Shown in pieces: positions 23,676 through 32,717 of a stretch of 64,000 nt of DNA. A program made the translations under genes and the position numbers. The notes under the pieces are model-generated. The model made no database searches. It saw only the letters and a list, made by a program, of their open reading frames with translations, and was not told where the DNA came from. Positions within the stretch are counted from its first letter, which is position 1. Each line of letters opens with the position of its first letter. The DNA lies in assembly GCA_002305765.1 (NCBI GenBank), contig DBQU01000075.1, forward strand, positions 1 through 64,000, written 5' to 3'. Origin of the DNA: Deltaproteobacteria bacterium UBA1386 (GTDB taxonomy: Bacteria > Desulfobacterota > Syntrophorhabdia > Syntrophorhabdales > Syntrophorhabdaceae).

Positions 23676-25091
23676 ATGGAAAATCAGTTTTTTAATTGCC
23701 TGTTTACGGATCTGAAGGGACTGGGGAAGCAGCTCTTTCCCCGGGCTCGAGCGGGGACGTCGGGTGAAGGTGAGGCGAATGCCTTCTTCGATATCCTTTC
23801 GCAGAAGATGGGCGGAAACGTGAACCTGTTGTTGTCCTCGATGGCCGCGGGCCTATCTGCGGACGACGGCAAGGCCGCAGGCGGCGAAGGGTCGGACACC
23901 TCCCGTTGCCCTGTCGCAGCGAGCCTGGATCCGGAGGAGATCCCGGTCCTTGTTTCCTCCCTCATTTCAGCGATGGGACAACCCGCTGTTACGGACAACG
24001 TGTCGGATATGAGCGAGGCCGACCGCGAGGCCATCACGGAGTTTCTCGAGGGTATCCTCCAGATCCTCTCCGGCGGTGACGAGGTGGAACTGACCAGCGC
24101 CGACGTGATGAAGAGCGACGCTTTCGAAGGCGGTGGAAAGAGTGAGGAGAAGGACATAAAAGGAGCACAGGACCTCATGAACTGTGTCGCGGCGGTCCTT
24201 TCCCGGCTCTCGGCATTGACGCGGGAGGTGGATGGCATGGACACTGTCGCCACCGGGCAGGACGGACTCCCCGTCGAAAGGGATCCGGGCCCGGCTGTGA
24301 AGGTCGAAAGGCCGGACCCTTCGATGATGAAGACGGAAGTCCAGAATACGGTGCCTCAGACTGCCCTTTCCGAGGACAACGAGGAAGCCGGGTTCGTGGT
24401 CGAGATCGTGAAGGCCGCAAAGAAGGCGTCCGTGACGGACCCGTCAATGAAGAAGGAGATGGAAACACAGCCTTCGGCGCCGGTGTCGGACACCCCCGAC
24501 GCAGGAAAGAGGGACGTTACCGTCCTCGCGGCACGCACATCGGAAGTCCATGAGGATGCCGGGGAGCCTGAGAAGATCGTGATACGCGTCAAGGAGACCA
24601 TGGAAGCCGGGATGGGGGAAGATCAGGACGGCGGCGACAACTCCGTCATGCAGCACAACGACGTCTCCAGACAAAGCACACATCAGGCGACGGGTGAAAC
24701 GAAGGGTGCGGCGAGGAACGATTTCAGCTCGATGATGGTGGAAAAGATAGAGAAGCTCACGGAGCACTTTGCCGGCAGGAACATGAACATGGACATGACG
24801 GTCAGGCTGAAGATCGGTGACAACGAAACGGTCCTCGTGGGTCTGAAGGACGAGGGGTCGTCGATCACGGTAGAGGTCAGGGGTGCGAGCGAAAGCACAA
24901 TGAACTTTCTCCAGTCCCAGAAGGACGACATAGCGCGGACCCTGGAGGGCAAGAACATCCAGACAACGATCCACGTCGATATCGACCAGGACGCTGAGGA
25001 AAGAAGGCAGCAGAAACAGCACAGGGACGCCGGACAGAACGAGACGGCGGAACAGCAGGACTTCGGTTCCTTCTTCGAAGCCCTGGCATAA
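23676..25091 (+). CDS. fliK: Flagellar hook-length control protein FliK
   Basis: A 471-residue export-substrate ruler. The N-terminal and middle parts are poorly conserved and rich in Glu, Ser and Asp, as is usual. The C-terminal domain (about 340-430) matches the Flg_hook type: DMTVRLKIGDNETVLVGLKDEGSSITVEVRGASESTMNFLQSQKDDIARTLEGKNIQ. A Gln-rich tail follows. ATG 23676 has AGGGGTGG just upstream and is preferred over ATG 23652. fliK, flgD and flgE follow with short gaps, the standard hook-building set. Confidence 0.85.
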   Translation: MENQFFNCLFTDLKGLGKQLFPRARAGTSGEGEANAFFDILSQKMGGNVNLLLSSMAAGLSADDGKAAGGEGSDTSRCPVAASLDPEEIPVLVSSLISAMGQPAVTDNVSDMSEADREAITEFLEGILQILSGGDEVELTSADVMKSDAFEGGGKSEEKDIKGAQDLMNCVAAVLSRLSALTREVDGMDTVATGQDGLPVERDPGPAVKVERPDPSMMKTEVQNTVPQTALSEDNEEAGFVVEIVKAAKKASVTDPSMKKEMETQPSAPVSDTPDAGKRDVTVLAARTSEVHEDAGEPEKIVIRVKETMEAGMGEDQDGGDNSVMQHNDVSRQSTHQATGETKGAARNDFSSMMVEKIEKLTEHFAGRNMNMDMTVRLKIGDNETVLVGLKDEGSSITVEVRGASESTMNFLQSQKDDIARTLEGKNIQTTIHVDIDQDAEERRQQKQHRDAGQNETAEQQDFGSFFEALA

Positions 25092-25100
25092 GGAGGCACC

Positions 25101-25718
25101 ATGTCGGTTACGAGCGTCACAAACACACTTGATACGACGGGAACAACGTCATCGTCGGGGTCCACGACGACCACCGAGCTTCTCAATACCGATGCCTTCA
25201 TGAACCTTCTCGTGACCCAGCTCAAGTACCAGGACCCCCTGGACCCGATGGAAACGAACGAGTTCATGAGCCAGCTGGCGCAGCTGACCCAGGTCGAAAG
25301 ACTCCAGAACATATATGATTCCCTTACCGATCTGGAGACGACCATAGAGACGGGCAATCTTCTCGACATGATCGGAAAGAAGATCGCGGTGGACGGCAAC
25401 ACGCTCTCGCAGGGCGACGAGATCGAGACAGCGCCGGCATCGGACTACGATTCGGTGGTCTTTACGATTACGAACGTCAACACCGGTGTGGAGGAAACTG
25501 TTACCAGGAGCAAAGGCGAGTCACTCATCTACACCAATGAGGGTGCCGACCCGGTGACCGTGACGGCCTACGCCTTGAAGGACGGTTCCAAGGTCGACTG
25601 TGCCACCGCGACGTACCGGGTCATCGCCGGAGTGAGAAGCACGGGCAGCACGGTCGTCCTTGTTGCAGGCAACGGGGACGAATACTACGCCAGCTCGGTT
25701 ACAACGATAAAGAACTAA
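25101..25718 (+). CDS. flgD: Flagellar hook assembly (capping) protein FlgD
   Basis: A 205-residue hook scaffold. The conserved N-terminal block is NTDAFMNLLVTQLKYQDPLDPMETNEFMSQLAQLTQVERLQN. The C-terminal half is a beta-rich FlgD/Ig-like region with DSVVFTITNVNTGVEETVTR. AAGGAGG precedes the ATG. It caps the growing hook so FlgE can polymerise, matching the next gene. Confidence 0.95.
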   Translation: MSVTSVTNTLDTTGTTSSSGSTTTTELLNTDAFMNLLVTQLKYQDPLDPMETNEFMSQLAQLTQVERLQNIYDSLTDLETTIETGNLLDMIGKKIAVDGNTLSQGDEIETAPASDYDSVVFTITNVNTGVEETVTRSKGESLIYTNEGADPVTVTAYALKDGSKVDCATATYRVIAGVRSTGSTVVLVAGNGDEYYASSVTTIKN

Positions 25719-25734
25719 AGAGGAGGCATCTACC

Positions 25735-27327
25735 ATGTTAAGCTCATTCTTTTCAGGCATCAGCGGTCTCATAGCGAACAGCCAATCCATCAACGTTGTG
25801 GGTAATAATATCGCGAACGTCAACACCGTCGGGTTCAAGGGGAGCAGGGCGACCTTCGAGGACGTCCTGTACCAGTCGATCAGCGGCACCTCCGGCTCCA
25901 GTCAGGTCGGAAGGGGCACGGCGTTGAGTTCCGTCGACACGTCCTTCGGCCAGGGCAGCTTCGAGAGCACGAGCGAATCCACGGACCTCGCCATCGGCGG
26001 CAAGGGGTTCTTCATCGTCCGGTCCCAGGAGAGTCAGACCAACTATTATACCAGGGCGGGACAGTTCCGTTTTGACGCGGACGGCTGCATGACGAACCCG
26101 GCGGGCGACATTCTCCAGGGAAGGCAGATAGACCGGACAACGAACGCCCCCTACGGCGTCGACACCGACATCATCATATCCCAGGCACCGAGCGAACCGA
26201 GGGCCACCGAATTCATAGGGATGTGCGTGAACCTTCAGTCTGACGCCGATGTGGCGGGCACCCTCGGAAGCTTGAGCGGCGTGGCGAATGGAAGCGTCAC
26301 CAGCGTGGGCCTGAGCGAGGGCAAGTATCCGAGGGTCGGCGACTACACGATATCCTATGCCGCGGGCACCAGCACGCTGACGGTGCAGGTGGCGCACAGG
26401 GATCCCACCGGCGCCCTCACGGGGACCACGTCCACGTATTCCGCGGTCGTTGCCGCGGGCACGACGTATACCAACTTCGCAAGCTCCGGGCTTGACATAA
26501 CAACAGACTCCGCCATGGTCGACACAGCGTCGAGGACGATATCCTTCTCGGGCTTCTCCACGGACTACGTGAGCGCGACACGCAACCCGACGACGACATC
26601 CAACTACTCGTCATCGGTCACCGCTTACGATTCCCTCGGTCAGCCCCATGTCGTCACGGTCTACTTCCGCAAAGCCTACGAGACGACAACCCCGCAGACA
26701 AGCGTCTGGGAATGGATGGCCCACCTCGACGCCGCCGATTCGGCGACGGGTGCCAATGACCTTGCCGGCTGGGGCACGCTCATCTTCAACAATAACGGTG
26801 CATTGACCTCCGGCGGCGACGCGACAAGTGTTTCCTTCGACTTCTCCCAGGGGGCCAACCCCGCGCAGGCGATCGACCTCGTCTTCGGTTCCGGCTCGGG
26901 AGGCGGCACGACCACCCAGTACCCCATAGCCTCGACGACGAACTTCCAGACCCAGGATGGTTATCCCCCGGGTGTCCTCCAGAACGTGACGGTCAGCGCC
27001 GAGGGCATCATCTCGGGCCACTACTCCAACGGCCAGATCCTGAACCTCTATCAGATCACGCTGGCAAACTTCAACAACCCCAATGGCCTGACGAAGGAAG
27101 GCAGCAACCTCTATTCGGAGACCATAGAGTCCGGCGTTGCCTACACCAACGCGCCGGGCGAGGGCGGCCTCGGCAAGATCAGCGCCAACTCCCTCGAACA
27201 GTCGAACGTGGACCTCGCGACGGAGTTCGTCAAGATGATCATCGCCCAAAGAGGGTACCAGGCGAACTCCCGCGTCATCACGACAACGGACGAGGTGCTG
27301 CAGGAACTCATGAATATCAAACGGTAA
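25735..27327 (+). CDS. flgE: Flagellar hook protein FlgE
   Basis: A 530-residue hook subunit. The N-terminal rod/hook signature is NSQSINVVGNNIANVNTVGFKGSRATFEDVLYQ. The flagellin-hook region has DLAIGGKGFFIV, large variable Ser/Thr-rich outer domains occupy about 150-400, and the C-terminal helix is LEQSNVDLATEFVKMIIAQRGYQANSRVITTTDEVLQELMN. Length is on the long side because of the variable domains. A perfect hairpin follows the stop, ending this transcription unit. Confidence 0.96.
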   Translation: MLSSFFSGISGLIANSQSINVVGNNIANVNTVGFKGSRATFEDVLYQSISGTSGSSQVGRGTALSSVDTSFGQGSFESTSESTDLAIGGKGFFIVRSQESQTNYYTRAGQFRFDADGCMTNPAGDILQGRQIDRTTNAPYGVDTDIIISQAPSEPRATEFIGMCVNLQSDADVAGTLGSLSGVANGSVTSVGLSEGKYPRVGDYTISYAAGTSTLTVQVAHRDPTGALTGTTSTYSAVVAAGTTYTNFASSGLDITTDSAMVDTASRTISFSGFSTDYVSATRNPTTTSNYSSSVTAYDSLGQPHVVTVYFRKAYETTTPQTSVWEWMAHLDAADSATGANDLAGWGTLIFNNNGALTSGGDATSVSFDFSQGANPAQAIDLVFGSGSGGGTTTQYPIASTTNFQTQDGYPPGVLQNVTVSAEGIISGHYSNGQILNLYQITLANFNNPNGLTKEGSNLYSETIESGVAYTNAPGEGGLGKISANSLEQSNVDLATEFVKMIIAQRGYQANSRVITTTDEVLQELMNIKR

Positions 27328-27334
27328 TACAGCG

Positions 27335-27382
27335 TTAAGCCAAAGACGGGGGTCGGGAAACCGACCCCCGTCTTTGGCTTAA
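27335..27382 (+). terminator. Terminator hairpin after flgE
   Basis: A perfect 22-bp stem, 27335-27356 with 27361-27382, closed by a GAAA loop and followed by GTTTTACG. The T-tail is weak but the stem is exceptional. The outer stem merges with the start of the short-period TTTTAAG repeat. Confidence 0.8.
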
Positions 27383-27521
27383 GTTTTACGTTATTAAGTT
27401 TCAAGTAAAAAACCCTGCCGCCTGGCGGCCTTAAACGGCCCGGCCCCGCGGTCTGGTCCCATACAAGCCTTGTCAGTTATAGCTTAAAACTTAAAACCTA
27501 AAACTTAACACCGTCTCTCTG
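27376..27521. repeat. Inverted 7-nt-period TTTTAAG repeat (copy 2)
   Basis: Left arm from 27376 (GGCTTAAGTTTTACGTTATT, then AAGTTTCAAG). Right arm 27483-27521 (CTTAAAACTTAAAACCTAAA, then ACTTAACACCGTCTCTCTG). The right edge shares CTTAAAACCTAAAACTT and ACCGTCTCT with copy 1 at 6340-6377. It lies in the gap between flgE and the fliL promoter; there is no gene here. Confidence 0.7.
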
Positions 27522-27598
27522 TCAATTCCCTGACGCGATTTCGACGTCATCGGACCTATCAAGGCGCCTTTCCCCTTTAGTTTCAAATAGGTGTGCTA

Positions 27599-27615
27599 TT
27601 GGCACACTTATTGCT
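27599..27615 (+). promoter_or_regulatory. Sigma-54 (-24/-12) promoter of the fliL operon
   Basis: TTGGCACACTTATTGCT matches TTGGCAC-N5-TTGCW at every fixed position. The predicted start near 27626 leaves about 16 bases including an AAGGAGA ribosome binding site before the fliL ATG at 27642. Confidence 0.88.
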
Positions 27616-27641
27616 TCTTCGTCTGGCCAAGGAGAATCCTT

Positions 27642-28175
27642 ATGGCCGAAGAAAGAAGAGAAGCCGCGGACGTCGCGGAAATGGAGCAAATGGAAGGGCA
27701 GGAAAGGCCAGCGGCGAAGAAGGGGAAGTTCAAGCTCATCCTCATCGTTGTCTTCGTTCTTATCATCGCAGGAGGTACCGGCGGCTACTTCGTTTTCGGA
27801 AAGAAGATAATGGCGAAATACCTCGGCAAGCAGCCGGGTTCCGCTGAAGCGGCCGCTGTGAAGAAAGAGGTCGTGGGGCCCATCCTCCAGCTTGACCCCT
27901 TCGTTTTCAACCTGACGGGGAACCAGTCCCGATACGCCAAGGTGTCTCTGGGTATCGAGGTCAAGGACGTCAAGGCCATGGAAGAGGCAAAGAAGATGAT
28001 ACCCGTCATCCGTGACAGGATACTCTCCATATTCGGCACGAAGGCGGCGGAGGTTCTGATGGACGTCAACCAGAGGGATACCATCAAAAAAGAGGTCCAT
28101 GCCAGCCTGAAGACGGTGTTCCCCGGGGAAGACGGGCTGAAGGCCGTGTATATCACGGACATCATAATCCAGTGA
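27642..28175 (+). CDS. fliL: Flagellar basal body-associated protein FliL
   Basis: A 177-residue membrane protein associated with the stator. A basic/acidic cytoplasmic N-terminus is followed by one membrane helix (KLILIVVFVLIIAGGTGGYFVFG, about residues 28-50) and the FliL domain: LDPFVFNLTGNQSRYAKVSLGIEV and SIFGTKAAEVLMDVNQRDTIKKEV. ATG 27642 is preceded by AAGGAGA and follows the sigma-54 promoter. The longer upstream frame would start inside that promoter and is rejected. Confidence 0.93.
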   Translation: MAEERREAADVAEMEQMEGQERPAAKKGKFKLILIVVFVLIIAGGTGGYFVFGKKIMAKYLGKQPGSAEAAAVKKEVVGPILQLDPFVFNLTGNQSRYAKVSLGIEVKDVKAMEEAKKMIPVIRDRILSIFGTKAAEVLMDVNQRDTIKKEVHASLKTVFPGEDGLKAVYITDIIIQ

Positions 28176-28182
28176 GGTGCTG

Positions 28183-29172
28183 ATGGACCAGGTCCTTTCA
28201 CAGGCTGAGATCGATGCGTTGCTTGGAGGCATATCGGACGGCGAGATCCTGACGGAGAGCGCGGTCCTCGAGGAGCCGCAGGAGGAAACCGTTGAAAAGC
28301 AGGTAACGGATTTCGATTTCATCCGTTTCACCAAGGGCAAGAAGGAGAGACTGCCCGCGCTGGAATTCATATACGACAGGTTCTCGAAGTCCTTTCGCTC
28401 GGCCCTCTCCCTGTTCATGGAACGGGAGGTCGAGGTGGGTCCCGCGCCGGCGCAGTACGTGGAATACAACGAGTTCATAAAGACGCTTCCCCTGCCGACG
28501 AACATGAACATCGTCGTCACGGAGAACCTCAACGGGTTCTTCATCGTCATCTTCGATGCCAAGCTGATCTTCTCCGTTCTGGAGACCGTATTCGGGAGCG
28601 CCACGATATCGCCCGCGAGGATAGAAGGCAGGGAGTTCACGAAGATCGAGTTCAACGTCATACGAAAGCTCATCGACCTCGTTTCCGTCGAGATGGAGAA
28701 GGCCTGGGAGCCCGTCTACGCGATACACTGCAAGTACTCCCGTTCCGAGATCAACCCCAATTACATCACCATGGTGGCCAAGGAGGAAACGGTGAACCTC
28801 AATGAGTTCACCATCGAGATCGGGGACATCGCGAGCTGGATGAAGATCTGCATGCCCTACGGCGTTCTGGAAAGCATAAAGGGCTATCTCGTCTCCACTC
28901 CGTCCCGCGAGGATATGGAAATGCGTGAGAAATGGATGGCAAAGATGCGCGATCGCATCATGGACGTGCCCGTCGAAGCGCGGGCCATACTGGGAAGGAA
29001 GAAGATGTCCCTCCACGAATTCGCGTCGCTCGGAGCGGGGAATGTCGTTATGGTCGATCGTTACGTCGACGACGCGATCGATGTCGAGATACACAAAAAG
29101 ACGAAGTTCCGTGGAAAGATGGGTGTCTACAAGGGCAGCAAGGCGGTGAGGGTCGATGAGATCATTCAGTGA
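28183..29172 (+). CDS. fliM: Flagellar motor switch protein FliM
   Basis: A 329-residue rotor switch component that binds phosphorylated CheY. The N-terminal peptide LSQAEIDALLGG is the CheY-P binding segment. The CheC-like middle domain contains LEFIYDRFSKSFRSALS, and the C-terminal SpoA domain ends MGVYKGSKAVRVDEII. ATG 28183 (MDQVLSQ) with GTGAGG upstream is chosen over GTG 28177. It lies seven bases after fliL. Confidence 0.96.
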   Translation: MDQVLSQAEIDALLGGISDGEILTESAVLEEPQEETVEKQVTDFDFIRFTKGKKERLPALEFIYDRFSKSFRSALSLFMEREVEVGPAPAQYVEYNEFIKTLPLPTNMNIVVTENLNGFFIVIFDAKLIFSVLETVFGSATISPARIEGREFTKIEFNVIRKLIDLVSVEMEKAWEPVYAIHCKYSRSEINPNYITMVAKEETVNLNEFTIEIGDIASWMKICMPYGVLESIKGYLVSTPSREDMEMREKWMAKMRDRIMDVPVEARAILGRKKMSLHEFASLGAGNVVMVDRYVDDAIDVEIHKKTKFRGKMGVYKGSKAVRVDEIIQ

Positions 29173-29238
29173 GAGCGGCAGGCGGGACACGACCGACGGT
29201 CCGCAACCCTTAGGGGGAGCGAGGGCCGGGGAGGAACA

Positions 29239-29574
29239 ATGGAAGATCTTTTGAATGAAGCAGCCGTGAATGAAGCACCCGCTGTCAGTACCAACGGCGG
29301 CACAAAGAAGTTCGAGATGAACATCGACAGTCTTCTCGATATCTCCGTGGACATCTCCGTCGAGATAGGCAGGACGAAGCTTACCATAGGCGAACTGCTC
29401 GCCCTCTCCAAGGGCTCCATCATCGAGCTCAACAAGATAGCCGGCGAGTCTGTCGATATCTACGTCAACGACAAGCTTCTCGGCAAGGGCGAGATAGTTC
29501 TCGTGAACGAGCGCCTCGGAGTGAGGATTATGGAGATCCTTACCCCCAAGGAACGCGTCCAGGAGCTTGGCTGA
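29239..29574 (+). CDS. fliN: Flagellar motor switch protein FliN
   Basis: A 111-residue C-ring protein, the short FliN form. The N-terminus is variable and acidic. The SpoA domain covers about 40-105: LLDISVDISVEIGRTKLTIGELLALSKGSIIELNKIAGESVDIYVNDKLLGKGEIVLVNERLGVRI. GGGGAGG precedes the ATG. It overlaps fliO by one base. Confidence 0.96.
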   Translation: MEDLLNEAAVNEAPAVSTNGGTKKFEMNIDSLLDISVDISVEIGRTKLTIGELLALSKGSIIELNKIAGESVDIYVNDKLLGKGEIVLVNERLGVRIMEILTPKERVQELG

Positions 29575-29849
29575 TGGACACGTATCTCGGCATAATCAAG
29601 GTCATCTTCATCATGGCGGGGATGATCGCCGGCATCTACCTCCTGTCGAGGTACGCCGGAAAACTGAACCTCAGGTTGAGGCCGAAGGGAGCGGCCAATT
29701 ACGGCCTCAGAAAAGTGGACACCATCTACCTCGCGCCGAGGAAGTTCATATCCGTTGTCGAGGTCAGGGACTATGTGCTCGTCGTCGCCTCAGGTGACAA
29801 GGAGATGTCGCTCCTGGCGAAGTGGCGCAAGCAGGGAGATAATTCGTGA
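29574..29849 (+). CDS. fliO: Flagellar biosynthesis protein FliO
   Basis: A 91-residue small membrane protein that helps assemble the FliP ring of the export gate. One N-terminal helix (IIKVIFIMAGMIAGIYLLSRY) is followed by a cytoplasmic beta-rich part with VDTIYLAPRKFISVVEVRDYVLVVASGDKEMSLL, which resembles the FliO domain. Position between fliN and fliP supports the call. It overlaps fliP by four bases (ATGA type). Confidence 0.88.
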   Translation: MDTYLGIIKVIFIMAGMIAGIYLLSRYAGKLNLRLRPKGAANYGLRKVDTIYLAPRKFISVVEVRDYVLVVASGDKEMSLLAKWRKQGDNS

Positions 29850-30595
29850 AATACCTCGTGGTCGCATGCCTCCTGCTGTCCCTTGTCGCACTGCCCGCCA
29901 TCGCTTCGGCAAAGGCGGAAAAGGCCGCGGGGTCGGTCAATATCCTGAACTCCCTTGTCGGGGCCGACGGCGGACGCAACCTCATCAATATCGTCATCGT
30001 CCTGACGGTGCTCGCCTTCGCGCCGGCCATTCTTCTTCTCATGAGTTCCTTCACGCGGATCATCATCGTCCTGTCATTCCTGAGGCAGGCCATGGGCATT
30101 CAGCAGCTTCCCCCGAACCAGGTGATGGTCGGCCTTTCCCTCTTCCTGACCCTCTTCGTCATGGCGCCGACCTACGACAAGGTCAACGAGGCGGCCTTGA
30201 AGCCCTATCTTGCCAACAAGATCGGTTTCGAGGAGTTCATGGACAAGTCCACGAAGGAACTGGGCACCTTCATGCTCAAGTACACGAAGGAAAAAGACCT
30301 GGCGCTCTTCATTAAGATAGCCAACCTCAAGAGGCCGGAAGGGCCGAAGGACCTGCCTCTCAAGGTCATCGTTCCGGCCTTCGCCATAAGCGAGCTCAAG
30401 AGGGCCTTCCAGATAGGGTTCCTCCTCTACATACCCTTTCTCATGATAGATATGGTCGTGGCCAGCGTCCTTCTGTCGGCGGGCATGATGATGCTGCCGC
30501 CCATCTTCATATCTTTGCCCTTCAAAGTCATGCTCTTCGTCCTCGTGGACGGGTGGAACCTCCTCGTGGGGTCGATCATCAAAGGTTTTCAATAG
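29846..30595 (+). CDS. fliP: Flagellar export gate protein FliP
   Basis: A 249-residue export gate subunit. A cleavable signal peptide (MKYLVVACLLLSLVALPAIASA) is followed by four hydrophobic segments. The family motifs MSSFTRIIIVLSFLRQAMGIQQLPPNQVMVGLSLFLT and IPFLMIDMVVASVLLSAGMMMLPPIFISLPFKVMLF are present. Confidence 0.96.
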   Translation: MKYLVVACLLLSLVALPAIASAKAEKAAGSVNILNSLVGADGGRNLINIVIVLTVLAFAPAILLLMSSFTRIIIVLSFLRQAMGIQQLPPNQVMVGLSLFLTLFVMAPTYDKVNEAALKPYLANKIGFEEFMDKSTKELGTFMLKYTKEKDLALFIKIANLKRPEGPKDLPLKVIVPAFAISELKRAFQIGFLLYIPFLMIDMVVASVLLSAGMMMLPPIFISLPFKVMLFVLVDGWNLLVGSIIKGFQ

Positions 30596-30605
30596 GAGAC
30601 GGAAT

Positions 30606-30875
30606 ATGAGTCAGGACCTGGTTGTTCAGATATTCAGAGACTTCCTCAAATCGACGCTCGTCCTCATGTCGCCCCTTCTCGTGGCGTCCATAGCGGTGGG
30701 CCTCCTCGTCAGCATCTTTCAGGCGGCCACGCAGATCCACGAGATGACGCTCGTCTTCGTGCCGAAGATCCTCGTCATCTCCGTCTGCCTCATAGTCCTT
30801 TTTCCCTGGATGATGAACTTCACCATTTCCTTTACGGTGAATCTCATCAGCAACATACCACTGTACGTGAGATAG
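30606..30875 (+). CDS. fliQ: Flagellar export gate protein FliQ
   Basis: An 89-residue protein with two membrane helices. The core VALLVSIFQAATQIHEMTLVFVPKI is represented as GLLVSIFQAATQIHEMTLVFVPKI, typical of FliQ. It ends immediately before the fliR ATG. Confidence 0.95.
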   Translation: MSQDLVVQIFRDFLKSTLVLMSPLLVASIAVGLLVSIFQAATQIHEMTLVFVPKILVISVCLIVLFPWMMNFTISFTVNLISNIPLYVR

Positions 30876-31649
30876 ATGACGGAAATAGCCATAACATTCG
30901 AAATACAGAGATTCCTCCTCGTTTTTTTCCGGGTGGCGGCAATGCTGTTCATGATACCGCTGTTCGCAACGCGGTCCATCTCCGCGGTATTCAAGGGCGG
31001 GCTTTCGCTCATGATCGCCTATCTTCTCTTCGATCTCGTGAAGGCGCACGCCCCGGTGCAGCCCGACCCGTTCCTTCTCTTCATGCTCTGCGCGAAGGAG
31101 GTGTTCATCGGGGCGACGATCGGGTTCATCGTCCGCCTTGTCTTTGTCTCGGCGAGCATGTCGGGCGAGATCATATCGCTGCAGGCCGGCCTCGGTTTTG
31201 CGCGCTTCATGGACCCCTACTCCCAGCAGCAGGTGTCGGTGCTGGAGCAGATAAAGAACCTCATCGCGCTGCTCGTGTTCTTCGTCATCGACGCGCATCA
31301 CATGCTCATAAGGGGCATAGCCTACAGCTTCCAGGAACTGCCCATAGGATCGATGTCGCTCAACTCCTCGCTGGCGGGATTCCTCGTCAAGGCGACGGGA
31401 CACATCTTCGGGTCGGCCTTCAGGATAGGCGCGCCGATGATCGTGACCCTTTTTCTCGTGGAACTGGCCTTTGGGATGCTCTCGCGGATGATCCCGCAGG
31501 CGAACATATTCGTCGACGCCATCCCGGTGAAGATACTCATAACCATGGTGATACTGGGGATGTCGCTGGGATACATCGTGCCCAACATAAGCTCCCTCTT
31601 TCGGGGGCTTGAAACGGATCTTATCCGGGTCATCCGGATGATGGGATAG
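30876..31649 (+). CDS. fliR: Flagellar export gate protein FliR
   Basis: A 257-residue polytopic membrane protein with about five to six helices (FLLVFFRVAAMLFMIPLFATRSISAVFKGGLSLMIAYLLF near the start, and GEIISLQAGLGFARFMDPYSQQQVSVLEQ in the centre). These are standard FliR features. It follows fliQ without a gap and precedes flhB by three bases. Confidence 0.95.
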   Translation: MTEIAITFEIQRFLLVFFRVAAMLFMIPLFATRSISAVFKGGLSLMIAYLLFDLVKAHAPVQPDPFLLFMLCAKEVFIGATIGFIVRLVFVSASMSGEIISLQAGLGFARFMDPYSQQQVSVLEQIKNLIALLVFFVIDAHHMLIRGIAYSFQELPIGSMSLNSSLAGFLVKATGHIFGSAFRIGAPMIVTLFLVELAFGMLSRMIPQANIFVDAIPVKILITMVILGMSLGYIVPNISSLFRGLETDLIRVIRMMG

Positions 31650-31652
31650 GAT

Positions 31653-32717
31653 ATGTCGGACAGTTTTCAGGAAAAGACCGAGCAGCCCACCGAAAAACGG
31701 TTGGATGATGCGCGCAAGAAGGGCAAGGTAGCCGTTTCCCGAGAGGTCAACACCTCAATAATGATCCTCTTTTCGACGATCTTCCTGTACTTCATGGTCT
31801 CGAAAGGCTTTCAGGAGATGTTCAGGGTGTACGCCAATTTTGCCACCAACAGCAACATGGAGGTTGGGCCGGGCAACATGCATGACATCCTGTCCTTCGC
31901 CCTTGTCAGGTGGTGGCATATAGTCGTGCCCGTGTTCGGCATCATGCTCGTTCTCGGTCTTGCCGGCAGCATCCTGCAGTCGGGGTTCATGTGGAGCTTC
32001 GAGGCCATGAAGATGGACCTCAACAAGCTGAACCCCCTGCAGGGCATCAAGAACCTCTTTTCGAAGAAGTCCTTCGTGGAGCTCCTCAAAGGGGTCATCA
32101 AGATCGTGCTTCTCATCTACGTGGCGCGCAAACTCATCATAAGCCAGATGCCCGTCATTTTCGGCCTGTCCGGTCAGGACACGGGCACGATCGTTTCGTT
32201 CCTTGGAGAGGCGTCCTTCGCCCTGACCCTGAAGATCGGCATAATCTTCCTCTTTCTGGCGGCTCTCGATTTCGCCTATCAGAAGTGGGACTACAGGAAA
32301 TCGATGATGATGAGCATGCAGGAGGTCAAGGAGGAACACAAGGAGCGTGAGGGCAACCCCCTTGTCAAGGGGAGGATACGGAGCCTTCAGCGCGAGATGG
32401 CCCGCCACAGGATGATGGAAGACGTGAAGACGGCCGACGTGGTCGTGACGAACCCGACGCACTTCGCCGTCGCCCTGAAGTACAAGGCCCACGAGATGCC
32501 CGCACCGAAGGTCGTCGCCAAGGGCGCGGGGTTCGTGGCGCTGAGGATCAAGGAACTTGCGGGAGAGAGCCGCGTTCCCCTCGTCGAGAACAAGCCGCTG
32601 GCGCAGGGCCTCTATCACGCGGTGAACGTGGGCGATTTCATCCCCGAGAAGTTCTACCTCATCGTGGCGGAGCTGCTCGCGGGGATATTCAGACGCAGGG
32701 GAAAAGGATTGCTGTAA
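31653..32717 (+). CDS. flhB: Flagellar export switch protein FlhB
   Basis: A 354-residue protein that changes export specificity from hook to filament. The N-terminus is EKTEQPTEKRLDDARKKGKVAVSREV, followed by four membrane helices. The autocleavage motif N-P-T-H lies near residue 265 in VVVTNPTHFAVALKY, and the cleaved C-terminal domain is complete (VVAKGAGFVALRIKELA). flhA begins directly after its stop. Confidence 0.97.
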   Translation: MSDSFQEKTEQPTEKRLDDARKKGKVAVSREVNTSIMILFSTIFLYFMVSKGFQEMFRVYANFATNSNMEVGPGNMHDILSFALVRWWHIVVPVFGIMLVLGLAGSILQSGFMWSFEAMKMDLNKLNPLQGIKNLFSKKSFVELLKGVIKIVLLIYVARKLIISQMPVIFGLSGQDTGTIVSFLGEASFALTLKIGIIFLFLAALDFAYQKWDYRKSMMMSMQEVKEEHKEREGNPLVKGRIRSLQREMARHRMMEDVKTADVVVTNPTHFAVALKYKAHEMPAPKVVAKGAGFVALRIKELAGESRVPLVENKPLAQGLYHAVNVGDFIPEKFYLIVAELLAGIFRRRGKGLL